From assembly GCA_039029935.1 (NCBI GenBank), contig JBCCFC010000049.1, forward strand, positions 1 to 21,503: a stretch of DNA of 21,503 nt. The letters run 5' to 3'. The stretch comes from G039029935 sp039029935. Lineage in GTDB: Bacteria > Chloroflexota > Anaerolineae > Caldilineales > Caldilineaceae. The position numbers and the translations under genes were made by a program. Below are positions 8,301-18,000 of this stretch, in pieces (position 1 is the stretch's first letter; each line of letters begins with the position of its first letter). Below the pieces are notes generated by a model. That model was given only the letters and a program-made list of their open reading frames with translations. It ran no database searches and was not told the DNA's origin.

Positions 8301-10735
8301 GTTGTGGCATTCACCTGCTCTATGTTCAATATGTCCGTTGGGACAGTACCGGTGAGCCAAGGTCGCCACTTTCCCGACAGTGGGTAGTCGTTAGACAGGG
8401 CATGTCCATGCGCATAATCCAGCGCAAATTCAAGCGTCGGGGTGGTGCCAAACTGGTTGCTGGCGGTATCGAAGGCATAGACATAGGCGCGTAGATTGCT
8501 GGTGAGTTGCGTTGTCGCCGCAGTGCAGACCATGCCGACATAGACAGTCTCTCCGGTTGTATCATTGTTAATGCCAATCCCAAAAGGGCGCACATCATCT
8601 TGAACACACCCTTGGGTGGCATTGGGCAAGGTGAGTGGCACGGTTATGCTAATGTGTGCGGATGGGTTTGTGATGGGGATGCGGTAGAGCGCGCGATCCG
8701 CTAAGTTGGTGACATAGAGCGTCTGGTCATCGTCGCTGATGTCCATATCCCCTAACGAACTTTGACCCACCAGCGGCCATGAGGCTGAGTCCAGCCCAAA
8801 GTCTGTCCCTATCGGGTGTGGATCTGTACCTGCTGCCAATCCCAAATCGAGCAGTAGCGTGGCTGACCCGATACCAACGGTTGGTGTAATTTGATAGATG
8901 GCACCGGGACCGTTGGGGCCAAATCCCGCATGACGTTTTAGAAAAGCAGCCGTGAAAAGCCTACCACTTGACCGTTGATAGGCAAGCCCCCACGTTGTAC
9001 CGATGTCACTGTCGTTGGCAATCGTGGGATGGGCAGGCAGATCATAATTCCATAAACCGTTGGCGTTGCCTTCTTGCGTAAAGCCGTTTACGGGGTCATC
9101 GGTGAATGAACTGGCGCCCGACAAATAGTCAAATGTCACCAGTACATCCCGGTTGGCATCCTGCTCACCTCTGACATAGCAACTCGTGACCAACGAAGGG
9201 TTGGACTGGCAATATCGCCCTGCATCGCTCAGTGGTAAATCGAGTGTATTGGTTGGACTTTCCACAAAGCGAACGGTGGAGGCCATATTGCTGCCCATCG
9301 CACCGGGAGCAAGCCTCTCTGACCACTCACTAAATTCGACACGCACCTGCTCTGTATCCGTAACGGTTAGCCGATAGACACCATCTGCGCCAGACGTTTC
9401 TTGACTCACAATAGTATGGTCATTCAAGTAAGCGGTAACGCTGATGCCTGTCACAGGTGGCTCGTATAGATCACGCACACCGTTGGCATTGTAATCTCGA
9501 AAGGTGACGCCTTTAATGGTATTGGCCGTGAGAGATGGCACAGACACTGTGAGCTGCATGACAAACCCCTCATACGCCCCAATGGTGCATCCTGCTGGCG
9601 ATGCACGTGCCATCCCAACCTGATCTTCTGCGGGACAGTTGCTTGGCGCACTATTTAAAATGGTGCTGTTGGCATAGGCTGGAACCACAATTTGGCCGCT
9701 TTCATAGGTAAGATCGCTCAAACCAGGGTCGCCGCCGTTATTGACATCGCCCGTCGCCGTAAACATAGAGCAGGTGGCATCGCTGCTATAATTGCCGCCT
9801 GCCGACGTGATGACGCCTGTCCCCTCGACACGGCAATTGCGCCCGTCCATGTCATCACCGTTATTGACCAGCAGCGTATTGTAGAGTGTTGCGCTGGCAC
9901 CATCTTCGATATCAATGCCATGACGGTTGTTGAAAACAGTGGTATTGGTGAGGACAGCGGTTCCTGCTTCGATGCGTATTGCCCCATTGTGGTTGCCCGT
10001 ATCGTATGAACCATGTGTTGTATTGGCAATGGTGACGTTGATTAGCTCTAGTATGCGCTCGTCGCTCATGTTGCGAACTGCGCCCGTGTTGGAGCCATAG
10101 TGCCCCAAGATAGCACTGTTGCGGATGCGTAAATGACAGGCAAATGGGGACGATGAACTACAACTTGTTCCAAAGTTGACAATGGGCGCACCCGTGCTAA
10201 ACCCAACAGCACCACGCAGAACAACATTGTTCAGTTCCACAAACCCGCCAGCGTTATTATAAATTTGCGCGCCACGGCTACCATGATAACCGCCCACGAC
10301 AGTAAGACCATTGATGTGGACATCGGTTGTCGAATTTCTGAAATGAAAGACGCGATCTGCATTGGACCCCAGAAAGGACTGCCCGCTGATAATGGTTTGC
10401 GCTGGACCCGCCCCTGTAATCGTCAAATCACGTGTAATATCCAAATCACCGACTGCCGTTGCATCATCCGATCCCATAACGGTGAGTACATAAAGTCCGG
10501 CTGGCAGATTGATGGTATCCGCATCCGTATCAGCATTCGCCGCAATGATTGCACCACGCAAACTACAATCTGCATCCGCAGCCGTACAAGCCGTGAGAGC
10601 GGCATCATCTATGGTTGTGTCTACATCAAAGGTGGCTGCATATACTGTGTTGGCAAAAAAGAGCTGTGTAGATAAAAAAATCTGTAGAAAAACAAGCAAA
10701 AATAAAAAACGAACATTGATGACTTGCCGAAACAT
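5366..10735 (-). CDS. Giant secreted adhesin-like protein: CSLREA, beta-helix, SdrD-like, DUF11 stalk
   Basis: This 1789-residue protein starts with a signal peptide (hydrophobic ~9-28, likely cut after VYAA ~34). Next comes a CSLREA-type motif reading CSLRGA at 57-62, then a Thr/Asn-rich parallel beta-helix region to ~390. An SdrD-like B domain is at ~405-505 (FRDYNANGVRD). A region at ~510-1000 has beta-propeller-like features. A second SdrD-like domain (RVWLDADRDGLQDAHE) is at ~1006-1137, DUF11-type repeats at ~1141-1260 and ~1271-1370, a Val/Thr stalk at ~1366-1525, another DUF11-like domain at ~1535-1660, and a C-terminal FN3-like domain at ~1670-1775. It ends in YLPWISR. Such architectures fit a surface stalk or adhesin. 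No catalytic site is recognised. A near-consensus promoter lies at 10867-10895. The ribosome site is weak (AAGAGG, 5 nt before ATG). Confidence 0.87.
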   Translation of the reverse strand: MFRQVINVRFLFLLVFLQIFLSTQLFFANTVYAATFDVDTTIDDAALTACTAADADCSLRGAIIAANADTDADTINLPAGLYVLTVMGSDDATAVGDLDITRDLTITGAGPAQTIISGQSFLGSNADRVFHFRNSTTDVHINGLTVVGGYHGSRGAQIYNNAGGFVELNNVVLRGAVGFSTGAPIVNFGTSCSSSSPFACHLRIRNSAILGHYGSNTGAVRNMSDERILELINVTIANTTHGSYDTGNHNGAIRIEAGTAVLTNTTVFNNRHGIDIEDGASATLYNTLLVNNGDDMDGRNCRVEGTGVITSAGGNYSSDATCSMFTATGDVNNGGDPGLSDLTYESGQIVVPAYANSTILNSAPSNCPAEDQVGMARASPAGCTIGAYEGFVMQLTVSVPSLTANTIKGVTFRDYNANGVRDLYEPPVTGISVTAYLNDHTIVSQETSGADGVYRLTVTDTEQVRVEFSEWSERLAPGAMGSNMASTVRFVESPTNTLDLPLSDAGRYCQSNPSLVTSCYVRGEQDANRDVLVTFDYLSGASSFTDDPVNGFTQEGNANGLWNYDLPAHPTIANDSDIGTTWGLAYQRSSGRLFTAAFLKRHAGFGPNGPGAIYQITPTVGIGSATLLLDLGLAAGTDPHPIGTDFGLDSASWPLVGQSSLGDMDISDDDQTLYVTNLADRALYRIPITNPSAHISITVPLTLPNATQGCVQDDVRPFGIGINNDTTGETVYVGMVCTAATTQLTSNLRAYVYAFDTASNQFGTTPTLEFALDYAHGHALSNDYPLSGKWRPWLTGTVPTDILNIEQVNATTFFTRAVYPQPMLADIDFIDTDTGKRDMVLAFMDRLGHQVAPDEDLPNGDAGNADDNLTDVEPAGDIIRACMDNNGTWVIEANGTCGSVTTAGAQNNEGLGGGEYYFEDQLYSYHPEAVIGGLLQLPGQSDVAYIAYDPVIWSRDLNSAGVHWASNQYGTWQRGYRIYDNLGGSTDFAKANGLGDLEALCEAAPIEIGNRVWLDADRDGLQDAHEQPLAGVVVNLLATDGTTVLGTAVTDTRGHYLFSSDTAQASTTSAIYSLSTLQPNTAGYRLQIETPSGYELTVIQTGSDSRNSDAVVLNNKPSITVNTGASGDNDHTFDIGFVPEIVDLAIIKQAAPTTVNAGSYLTYTLTYSNLLTSAVENITITDFLPTDVTFLGQLTNDPSATLDSGNPAQPTWAVSSLLTDTTGIIRFLVAVDANYSGLLTNTVSITTSKDITLTNNQFTITTTVLYETLTPSLIITKSPPTQTIQSGEDAQFTITLANNGTSALTSVTVTDTFASDCNRTLTNFVVNQTTQYMCTMNALTASLVNTVLAEGMDAHGNVAHATDSAHVTVTVKPITITVPTTATIINTMTVPTTVTVHNTVTVQIPVEILVNNPVETPVYVPITTTVTLTEPVFVTTTVILTETVYMTNTVINTVINTVTNTITNIMPITVLKIITTTVTVTRPVIVTQTAPITVFDSITVLQSIPTLLTVPNLSVNPTNTVTETSTQETGIQETPALILRVSDNDAAIVPGGILIYTLVYENEGTAESNDVMLTMFVPEYTYFDAEISTSGWHCPNGRQAGQSCTFELAQLPPGEYGFVLFVVHLLDDLDMNSVTEISVSGMIAGTDANGEIIVTGNAHNHSTPILQPTAITIVSFMAEAIQQSMLNNQPQIVVSWQTGVEFDIDAFRLFRGDSPDRRGAVLVNSEPVVARGDYNEYQFEDSVAEVTEGQTYFYWLTRINSHGSVDEIGPIAVVVNPPQQNVYLPWISR
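6161..6640 (-). repeat. Val/Thr low-complexity stalk region inside the 1789-residue gene
   Basis: About 160 residues are composed almost entirely of V, T, I, N and P in alternating patterns such as TVTV and NTVINTVTNT. The alternating beta-branched residues suggest an extended beta-strand stalk. It connects the DUF11 repeats to the C-terminal domains. Confidence 0.75.
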
Positions 10736-10866
10736 CTTGGCCTCTTGGGTCGGAATAAATATGAGCTATAAAATAAATTTAAACCGAAAAAATAATATTT
10801 TTTGTTGAAAAGGAAGAATTACATTGATAATACATTACCTTTTATGGAGAATAAATCCATGCCGTT

Positions 10867-10895
10867 AGTATAACAACTTCATTTCGTAAAGTCAA
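10867..10895 (-). promoter_or_regulatory. Near-consensus sigma-70 promoter of the 1789-residue protein gene
   Basis: On the minus strand TTGACT (10890-10895) and TATACT (10867-10872) are separated by exactly 17 nt. Transcription would start near 10860, leaving an AT-rich leader of about 125 nt before the ATG at 10735. Confidence 0.75.
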
Positions 10896-10936
10896 TAATG
10901 TTAAGCTAAAAATTGATGATGGCCGTAAACGGACAT

Positions 10937-10976
10937 AAAAAAAGGGCTAGGTACTTAATTGTACCTAGCCCTTTTT
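10937..10976. terminator. Strong intrinsic terminator of the tRNA-Arg gene
   Basis: An 11-bp GC-rich stem (10944-10954 with 10961-10971) has a 6-nt loop, A7 on the left and T5 on the right. Read on the minus strand it is a classical terminator 6 nt after the tRNA. It can also act on the + strand. Confidence 0.92.
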
Positions 10977-10981
10977 GCTAG

Positions 10982-11054
10982 CACGCCTGGAGGGACTCGA
11001 ACCCCCAACACTTAGTTCCGAAGACTAATGCTCTATCCATTGAGCTACAGGCGC
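10982..11054 (-). tRNA. trnR: tRNA-Arg (anticodon UCG)
   Basis: Read on the minus strand, a 73-nt cloverleaf folds completely: acceptor GCGCCTG with CAGGCGT, D stem GCTC/GAGC, anticodon stem TTAGT/ACTAA with loop CTTCGGA, and T arm GGGGG-TTCGAGT-CCCTC. The anticodon at positions 34-36 is TCG, which reads CGA (Arg). The discriminator base is G, and CCA is not encoded. The first acceptor pair is G1-U72, a wobble instead of the usual G-C. It has its own promoter (TTGGCG - 18 nt - TATACT) and its own terminator, so it is transcribed alone. Confidence 0.95.
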
Positions 11055-11071
11055 AAACTATCTAGAGATTA

Positions 11072-11101
11072 AGTATAGCACGAATTCAGTCTGTGCGCCA
11101 A
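11072..11101 (-). promoter_or_regulatory. Promoter of the tRNA-Arg gene
   Basis: On the minus strand TTGGCG (11096-11101) is followed after 18 nt by TATACT (11072-11077), with an upstream TGC giving an extended -10. The tRNA 5' end lies about 18 nt downstream of the -10. Confidence 0.7.
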
Positions 11102-11149
11102 ATTTGTACATCCATTTGAAAAATAACGACGAGTAAACCCCATGCACCA

Positions 11150-11784
11150 TTATGATTTGTCAGGTCTGCTTTCAAACATCAATTTCATCATAAAGAAGGT
11201 GAACTCTCCACCAAAAGCGGCATCCAACGCTGAATTAATCAGGTCACGCAGCGTCTCTTCATTATCAATTCGTTCAAGCTGCTCAATCATATTGGTTTGT
11301 TCCGGCTCATCCAATTTCAGCGCATGGTTCACGATGCCAAGAATCGTTTCTCTATGACCAGCGAGAGTTTTCTGTTGTTCTTGTTCACGTTCTCGTTCGA
11401 ATTCACGCTCTGCTTCTTGGCGACCAATTTCAATCCCTTCTTCAATCCCTTCCAAACGACCTTGGTCAATCCAACGATCCACAATTGATTCCATCATAAC
11501 TTCCTCTCCTGCTTGTTGAAACACAGTTTTGAGTGCGTTGTTGATAACCTCATCTGACAACCGATTACTCTCCCGCCCTGCTAGATATCTCAGGGACGCT
11601 TCCAATAGGGGCCATAGCTCTTCACGCGGTAGTTTTGCATCAATCAATGGGGTCAATTAAAATATTGATCATGCGGATTTTGGACACGATTTGTTTCTTT
11701 GGTTCCTATATCCTGCTTTTGAGGTTTCTGCTTCGCTTGTTTATCCTGTTCTTTTGATTTTGACGTAGATTTTCGTCTTGCCAT
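11150..11784 (-). pseudogene. Rpn-family nuclease/transposase pseudogene with the catalytic core deleted
   Basis: Two fragments of one gene adjoin. The 5' piece (11784-11653) has a good ribosome site (AGGAG, 6 nt before ATG) and encodes 43 residues: a Lys/Gln-rich start and then NPHDQYF, typical of the N-terminus of Rpn/PD-(D/E)XK putative transposases (PHDxxFK). It stops at once with TGA. In another frame, directly overlapping that stop, begins a 168-residue piece (11656-11150, TTG as first codon, TAA just upstream). That piece carries the family C-terminus: a Leu-rich helix (LWPLLEASLRYL), VDRWIDQGRLEGIEEG, and an Arg/Glu-rich coiled coil (EREFEREREQEQQ). The middle ~100-150 residues with the nuclease motifs are missing. 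An internal deletion with frame loss explains this. The family promotes recombination when intact; this copy should be inactive. Confidence 0.8.
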
Positions 11785-11926
11785 GCAATACTCCTATGTG
11801 ATGACAAACATATGTTTGATATTAGTATAGCAAATAGCAAGGTAGCGCGTCAAAAATACATGATACTAATTTCTCTACCGAACGGCCAACACGTTACTAT
11901 CAATGCCTCTACTTCCAATACAAAAG

Positions 11927-11948
11927 AAGCCAGTCTATTGACTGGCTT
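11927..11948 (-). terminator. Intrinsic terminator downstream of the LRR-peptidase gene
   Basis: An 8-bp stem (11927-11934 with 11941-11948) with a 6-nt loop is followed on the minus strand by CTTTTG. It lies about 78 nt after the stop of the 2021-residue gene. A further 9-bp inverted repeat (11962-11970 with 12001-12009) lies between it and the stop. The rest of 11785-12025 holds no gene. Confidence 0.65.
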
Positions 11949-12025
11949 TCCTATTTCCAATATGGTTCATAAGGAGTGAACAGAGATTTTGTCAATCCCT
12001 ATGAACCATGTCCAAATGTATCCCC

Positions 12026-15000
12026 TTACCGACTCACAACAGGCAAGAAAATCCGACTACGTTCTTGGAACGCTGTTGGCACATCTTGGCTTGTCCCTGC
12101 AACACTCTGCCCTGAAAGCGTGCTAAATGAGAGGGCCGGCTGATCGGCAAAGCGAATAGAAATATCATCGCATCTTACTGTAAAGCGGATGGTCGCCAAT
12201 GTGCCATCGGTCATTGTTTGCAATGGTGGCAACAATTGATAGAGCGCGATGTCAATTTGACCCACCGCGTTTTGACCCACCGTGTTTTGACCCACCGTGT
12301 TTGGATTAACGCCGATATGCTGCAAAAATAGGGACCCAGCATGAATTGTGACCGCATCCGGCAAGGTATCGTTGTTGGCATCGGTGTCATCAAACACCAT
12401 ACACTGTTCATTATAGACAATTGAGAATGCCGTTGCACCGATGCCTGCGCTATTGCCTGCGTACTCAATCTGAACATCAATGACATCTCCGACTTGCACT
12501 GAGCTTGGCTTCACAATGGTCAGCGATGGCATCTGTGCGGGTTCTTGGCTTGTTGCCGCTGGCATCTGCGCCATGTACTCTATGCTCTCGTTATCTATGC
12601 TCTCTAAAGCGGAGGCTGTCACCATTGTGGACAACTCAACATTAAATGTAGTGGTGCCACAGCTCTGCCCAAAGATGAGTCGCACCATACAAAGTGCATC
12701 GTTGGCAGCAATCACGCCATCTTGGTTGGCATCCGCACCCTGCCCCGACACATAGTTGGTGCGCATGGCCTGGACCGCACTCGTGCTATCATCATCAAAG
12801 AGTTCATTGGCAAGACAGAGTAAATCAGCCGCATTCACCGCCTCATCATTATTACAGTCACCTGCCCCCGGAAGCACAGCATCACTGGCAAAAATCTCGA
12901 CAGAGCCGTCAATCATATCGCCTACAATGGCTTGGCCTGTGACACTCTCAAAGGCAGTTTGCTCCTGTGAGGCAAAGGTGACAGGCATGATCACCGATGA
13001 ACCCGATTCTACCGCACATGTATCCAGGACAGAAAGTGCCAGTGTCGCAAGACGACCCTTGCGCAGCACACGTGGTTCTTCCAATGGATAGAATAGCTCA
13101 ATTGTCAGTTCACCATCAATGTTGTTACTATCATACTGAACCACAGGGTAGAAGCCTGCCAGATTCCCCCAATGAACCACATCAGGGTAGGTATCGCCAT
13201 CACTATCGGTTGGATCAAAGTGGAGACAGGTCGTGTCCAAATCAATTGTAAAGCGCACGGCGGTAATCTGGTTGTCTTGCGCTTCAAAGTCAATGCCAAC
13301 GTAGGCTGTTTTACCCACTTGCCCCGGCACTTGTACTGGCATACGGATGATAGGTGGCGTTAGTGGCACGGACGGGTCACTTAACGGTATAATCGGCTCT
13401 GATGTCGGTGTAGCGACGTCTGGTGTCGATGTCACAGTTGCTGAACTGACAGGCGCAGGCGTGATTGGCGTTACTGTCGCTGATGGAATGGTCGTCGCTG
13501 TCTCTGTTGCAGGAATCACCGCCAAAGTTGCCGTTGGGGACGCTGTTACCGTCGGTGTCGATGTCGGTGTCGATGTTGGCGTCAATGTTGGGATCATCGT
13601 TGGCAGCGCGATAGTAGTTGCCGTGGTTGTCGGTTGTGGGGTCGCTGTGGCCGTTGGGGTGGCAAGCGGTGTCACAGTCAGTGTCGCAATCGGTGTCGCA
13701 GTTGCTGTGGCCGTTGGTGATAGGGTTGGCGTTGAGGTTACACCGTTGGGTGCATCCACAACCTCTGCGCTTGCAGTGGGCGTCGGGGTCGATGTTGGTA
13801 TAGGCGTGGGCGTCGGTCTACTCGGTTCAAACGGTTCCGCATCCTCTGCTGGTACGGGAACAGCCTCTTCCTCGGTCACTTCTTGCGCAGCTTCTGGCAA
13901 ATTTTCTTCCTCAACCACAATCGGTTGCGCCAACTCTTCACACTCGGTTGTGGTATAACAAATTGGCAACCTATTTTGCTGTGCATTGGCTGCAATCACA
14001 CCACCATCAGCTTCACCATCTGACCAGAATGCATTCAAAAAGTCATCCCACTGACCAAACCGACTCCAACTCAGGTTGAATTCATCATAATAGGATCGTT
14101 TGGCTTCATCCGCAAGCAATGGTGCATAAATAGAAACACGCGGTCTTGTCCACGACCATGTTTGCCCAGGATAGAGCCAAGGTTCGCCATTTCTGCTGGC
14201 ATAATGGACTGGATTTGACGGGATGAAGAAGTTATCCAATGCAGTTAGGACCCCTGTGCCAGCGTCAACGACATCACTTCTGGTCGAAAACGCCTCTTGA
14301 ATTGTGAGCACCAAACTTTCCAGATCATAATAATTATCAACGGTATCAATGCTGCCATCATAATTGCTTTCATAGCGCTCGGCAGATTCTACACTACGTT
14401 GCAATACATCGCGGCTATCCGGCAAGATACCTGTTAGCGCGGTGGCAAATGTATTCATCGCCTGTATCAGCGATTCGCTGTGGGCAAGGTTCATCAGGGA
14501 CAGTGTATAGGGATAGTCTTCCGCTTTGTTCAATAGCTCCGACTCAATCCGCAGCCATTCTAAGCCGATTTGTTCCCCGGTCATGTCAGATGTAATGCTG
14601 GGAATCAGCTCGCTATAAGAAAACGATGTCCAAGCAGTGTTGGGTGATGCTAATACATAATCGACGCTGCTGCGTACTTCATAGGCAACCTCGGCACTAC
14701 CCATTGAACATGCATCTAAGTAAAGCAGATCGATCTTCCGGCCTGTTAAATTAGCAACCACTCGAAGCATGAACCCCAATTCGTTGACCGAGAGGGCCGT
14801 GCTGCCGTCTGCCTCCTTGCTGGTATCATCCCATAACATGCCGCTTAGATAGGCACGTTCGGTATCGACACCATCATTGTCAAGAGTCTGATCGAGCCAG
14901 CTTGGTGGTTGGTCCAGCCAGCTTGGTGGTTGGTCCAGCCAACTCGGTGGTTGGTCCAGCCAGCTTGGTGGTTGGTCTAGCCAACTTGGTGGTTGATCCA

Positions 15001-18000
15001 GCCAGCTTGGCGGTTGGTCCAGCCAGCTTGGCGGTTGGTCTAACCAACTCGGTGGTTGGTCCAGCCAGCTTGGTGGTTGATTGGCAAGGTTATTTGCACC
15101 CCAGCCGCCGCCATGACCGATAAGTGAAAGCGTAACCGTACTCGCATGTGGGTATGTTGTCATGCCTGAATAGACAAAATCATAGAGCGAATCTGGGCTT
15201 GCCGTGTTATCTGTACGCCAACGCTCCACCGTTGGTGTGCCATTCTCAAATTTATATAGATAAGCATTACTCTCACCGTTGGGATCCAGCCCCAAACGGT
15301 CCACCAGTAACCACGTCACCGTATTGCCTGTTTGACCGTTTTCAACGGAATCCCAAAGACGTAACCAATCATCATTGAGATTATTGTCCAAGACCGCATA
15401 GATGAGCACCAACGGATGTGACACGGGTGTTGCCGTCGGCGTGACCGTAGGTGTTTCTGTGGGCAGCATTGTGACAGTGGGCGTCATCGTTGGTGTCGCT
15501 GTCACTGTCGGCGTTGAGGTTGGCGTATTGGTCGGAGTCGGCGTATAATCAATGGTTGTGCCAATCGCGCCCGAACCGTAATCGCTCCATAAATCGTTTT
15601 GCTGACTGTCATGCGCAGGTGTATAGGTGCGCACTCGTATGTAGTAGGATGTTTCTGGATTTAAACCATCAAGGGTGTATGTACTACCACTCTTATCTGT
15701 GGTGACGCCGTGAACAGTATATGGACCACTCAGATTGAGTGAATAACTGATTTCATAGTAGCCGCCGTCACTCTGATATGAAATGGGTGTCCAGTTGACC
15801 GAAATGGTATCGGCGTTCTGTGCCGTGATAGAAAGATTGCCGGGCGCAACCGTTTGGGTCTGTGCCCAATCACTGTCTTCCGTGCTGAGGAATGTTGTGA
15901 GGGCGGTATCGTTGGTGGATGCCTCTAAGCGATTATACCCAATGTTGAATAAAATCAGCCCCGATAAATTGCTGAGTGCGGAAGGCATTGTGCCTTCCAG
16001 TTGATTGTAATCCAGCCGTAGCCCTAACAACTTTGTCAGATTGCCCAATTCGGTTGGGATTGTGCCATCTAGTTGATTTAGGTTGAGACGTAGCCAGACC
16101 AGATTGCTCAGATTGCCTAGCGCAGTGGGGATGTTTCCGCTCAGTTGATTGCGATCTAGGGCTAAATCTGTCAAATTGGACAGGTTGCCTAGCTCAGGAG
16201 GGATACTTCCACTTAGCTGATTGGAATTGAGGTAGAGTTTGGTCAACATGGATAGACTGCCCAACTCGCTGGGGATTGCGCCACTGAGTTGATTGCCTGA
16301 TAGATGCAGGCGTATTAACTTGGATAGATTGCCAAGTTGGGCTGGAATTGTGCCATTGACCAATGTACCTGATAGACGCAACTCTGTTAGATTGGATAGG
16401 TTCCCTAGCGCGGATGGAATTGCATCAGATAGCTGATTGTAATCGAGAACCAGACGTGTTAAACTAGCAAGGTTGCCCAATTCAGTGGGAATACTGCCGC
16501 TGAGTTGGTTATAGGCGAGGTTTAGATCGGTGAGTTGGGATAAATTGCCCAACTCAGCGGGAATTGTGCCGTTGAGATCATTTGAATTTAATGTAAGCGT
16601 TGTGAGCGTCGACAAATTGCCAATGGCTGCGGGAATTGTCCCTGCCAGTTGATTGCGACTCAAATCCAAGGCAATGATATTGCCATCTCCATCACATGTG
16701 ACTCCATACCAGCTACAAGCATTTGCACTCCCCAACCAATCACGTCGGTTTGTCCAGTTCGCTCCCCCGGTACTGTTATAAAACGTTTCGAGGACATTGC
16801 ATTCGTTTTCCGAAATGTCTGTAACCAGTGAGCAGGCAAAGTTGTCCAGCGTCACAGGAACGGGTGTGGGTGTACGTGTCGGGGTATTGGTCCCAGCAGG
16901 TGTCTGTGTTGGGGTGTGCGTGGGTGTATGGGTAGGCGTGTGGGTTGGTATTGATGTTGATGTAGATGTGGGCGTTGGGGTATCAACAGGTGTGATCGGG
17001 CCAACCGTTGTTGCAGAAACCACATCGCTGTAGTCACTCCAGAGTGTGCGACTGCTGGTATGGGTGCGGACACGGAAGTGGTAGGTTGTACCGCTCGCTA
17101 GCCCATCCGCGACATAACTCAGTATCCCCTTATCGGATGTCGTCCCGTGTACGGTAAAGGGGCCATTGGCATTGGTCGCATAGCTTACCTCAAAATATCC
17201 ACTCTCCTGATAGGTGACAGCGTTCCATGTGATTGTGATGGTTGTGGTCAAATTTTGGGTGACTGTAACCCCACTAGGCGCAACCGTTTGGGTATCTGCC
17301 CAATCGGGGTCTTTGGCTGTCAGATAGGAATGCAGCGATGCTGCCTGTGAGTCATCCTCATCAACATACAAAAGATTTTTGTCGATGTTGAAATTTGTGC
17401 TGTTGGGAATGTTGATAAGCCCGACCAAACTCGTTGGGATGGAACCCCGTAACCGATTTTCAGTGAGGATTAGCAGGGTAAGATTGGAAAGGTTCCCAAT
17501 TTCGGAGGGGATTGTCCCGGACAAATTGTTGCTCGGCAAAGAGATTTGCGTGACATTAGACCCAACACATGTCACATTTTGCCAGTTACAAGGCGTGGTT
17601 GAACCCAGCCATTCATCGTTACTTGTCCAGTTCGCCCCGCTTGTGTTGTTGTAGAGGGCGACAAGAGCCTCACACTCTGTCGTTGGAATTTCGGTTACGG
17701 TGCTGCAATCAAATACGGCTTGGGGAGCATTGACCAACAGTTTTGTGTCTGCACGTGCCTGCATCGCATCAAAGGGCCACCATGTTGATTGTTGATCCTG
17801 AGCCAGTTGATTGCGCGCAGAAAAATCCATCAACAAAAATGTACCGAGAAATAGACATAGCACAAGGATCAATAGACGGAGAGAGACAGGGGTCCTATAC
17901 AATCCCCCTGACAGCTTTTTTTCTGGTAGCCTGTTTTCTGGCAACCTATTTTCTGGCAACCTGTTTGTCTTTGGGGTAGGAGACTGCTTGCGCAAGGTTG

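Noticed and set aside
5366..10735. Polysaccharide lyase function for the giant protein
   Set aside because: The beta-helix part fits the non-enzymatic CSLREA type, and no catalytic residues are recognised.
13347..13958. 203-residue + strand reading frame rich in Val and Gly
   Set aside because: It is the antisense shadow of the Thr/Pro linker of the 2021-residue gene; low complexity and no ribosome site.
12026..14000. Cellulosome scaffoldin
   Set aside because: No carbohydrate-binding or glycoside hydrolase modules are seen in the window.
14888..15076. CRISPR-like array
   Set aside because: The 21-bp units are contiguous with no spacers and are in frame in a long gene; no cas genes are present.
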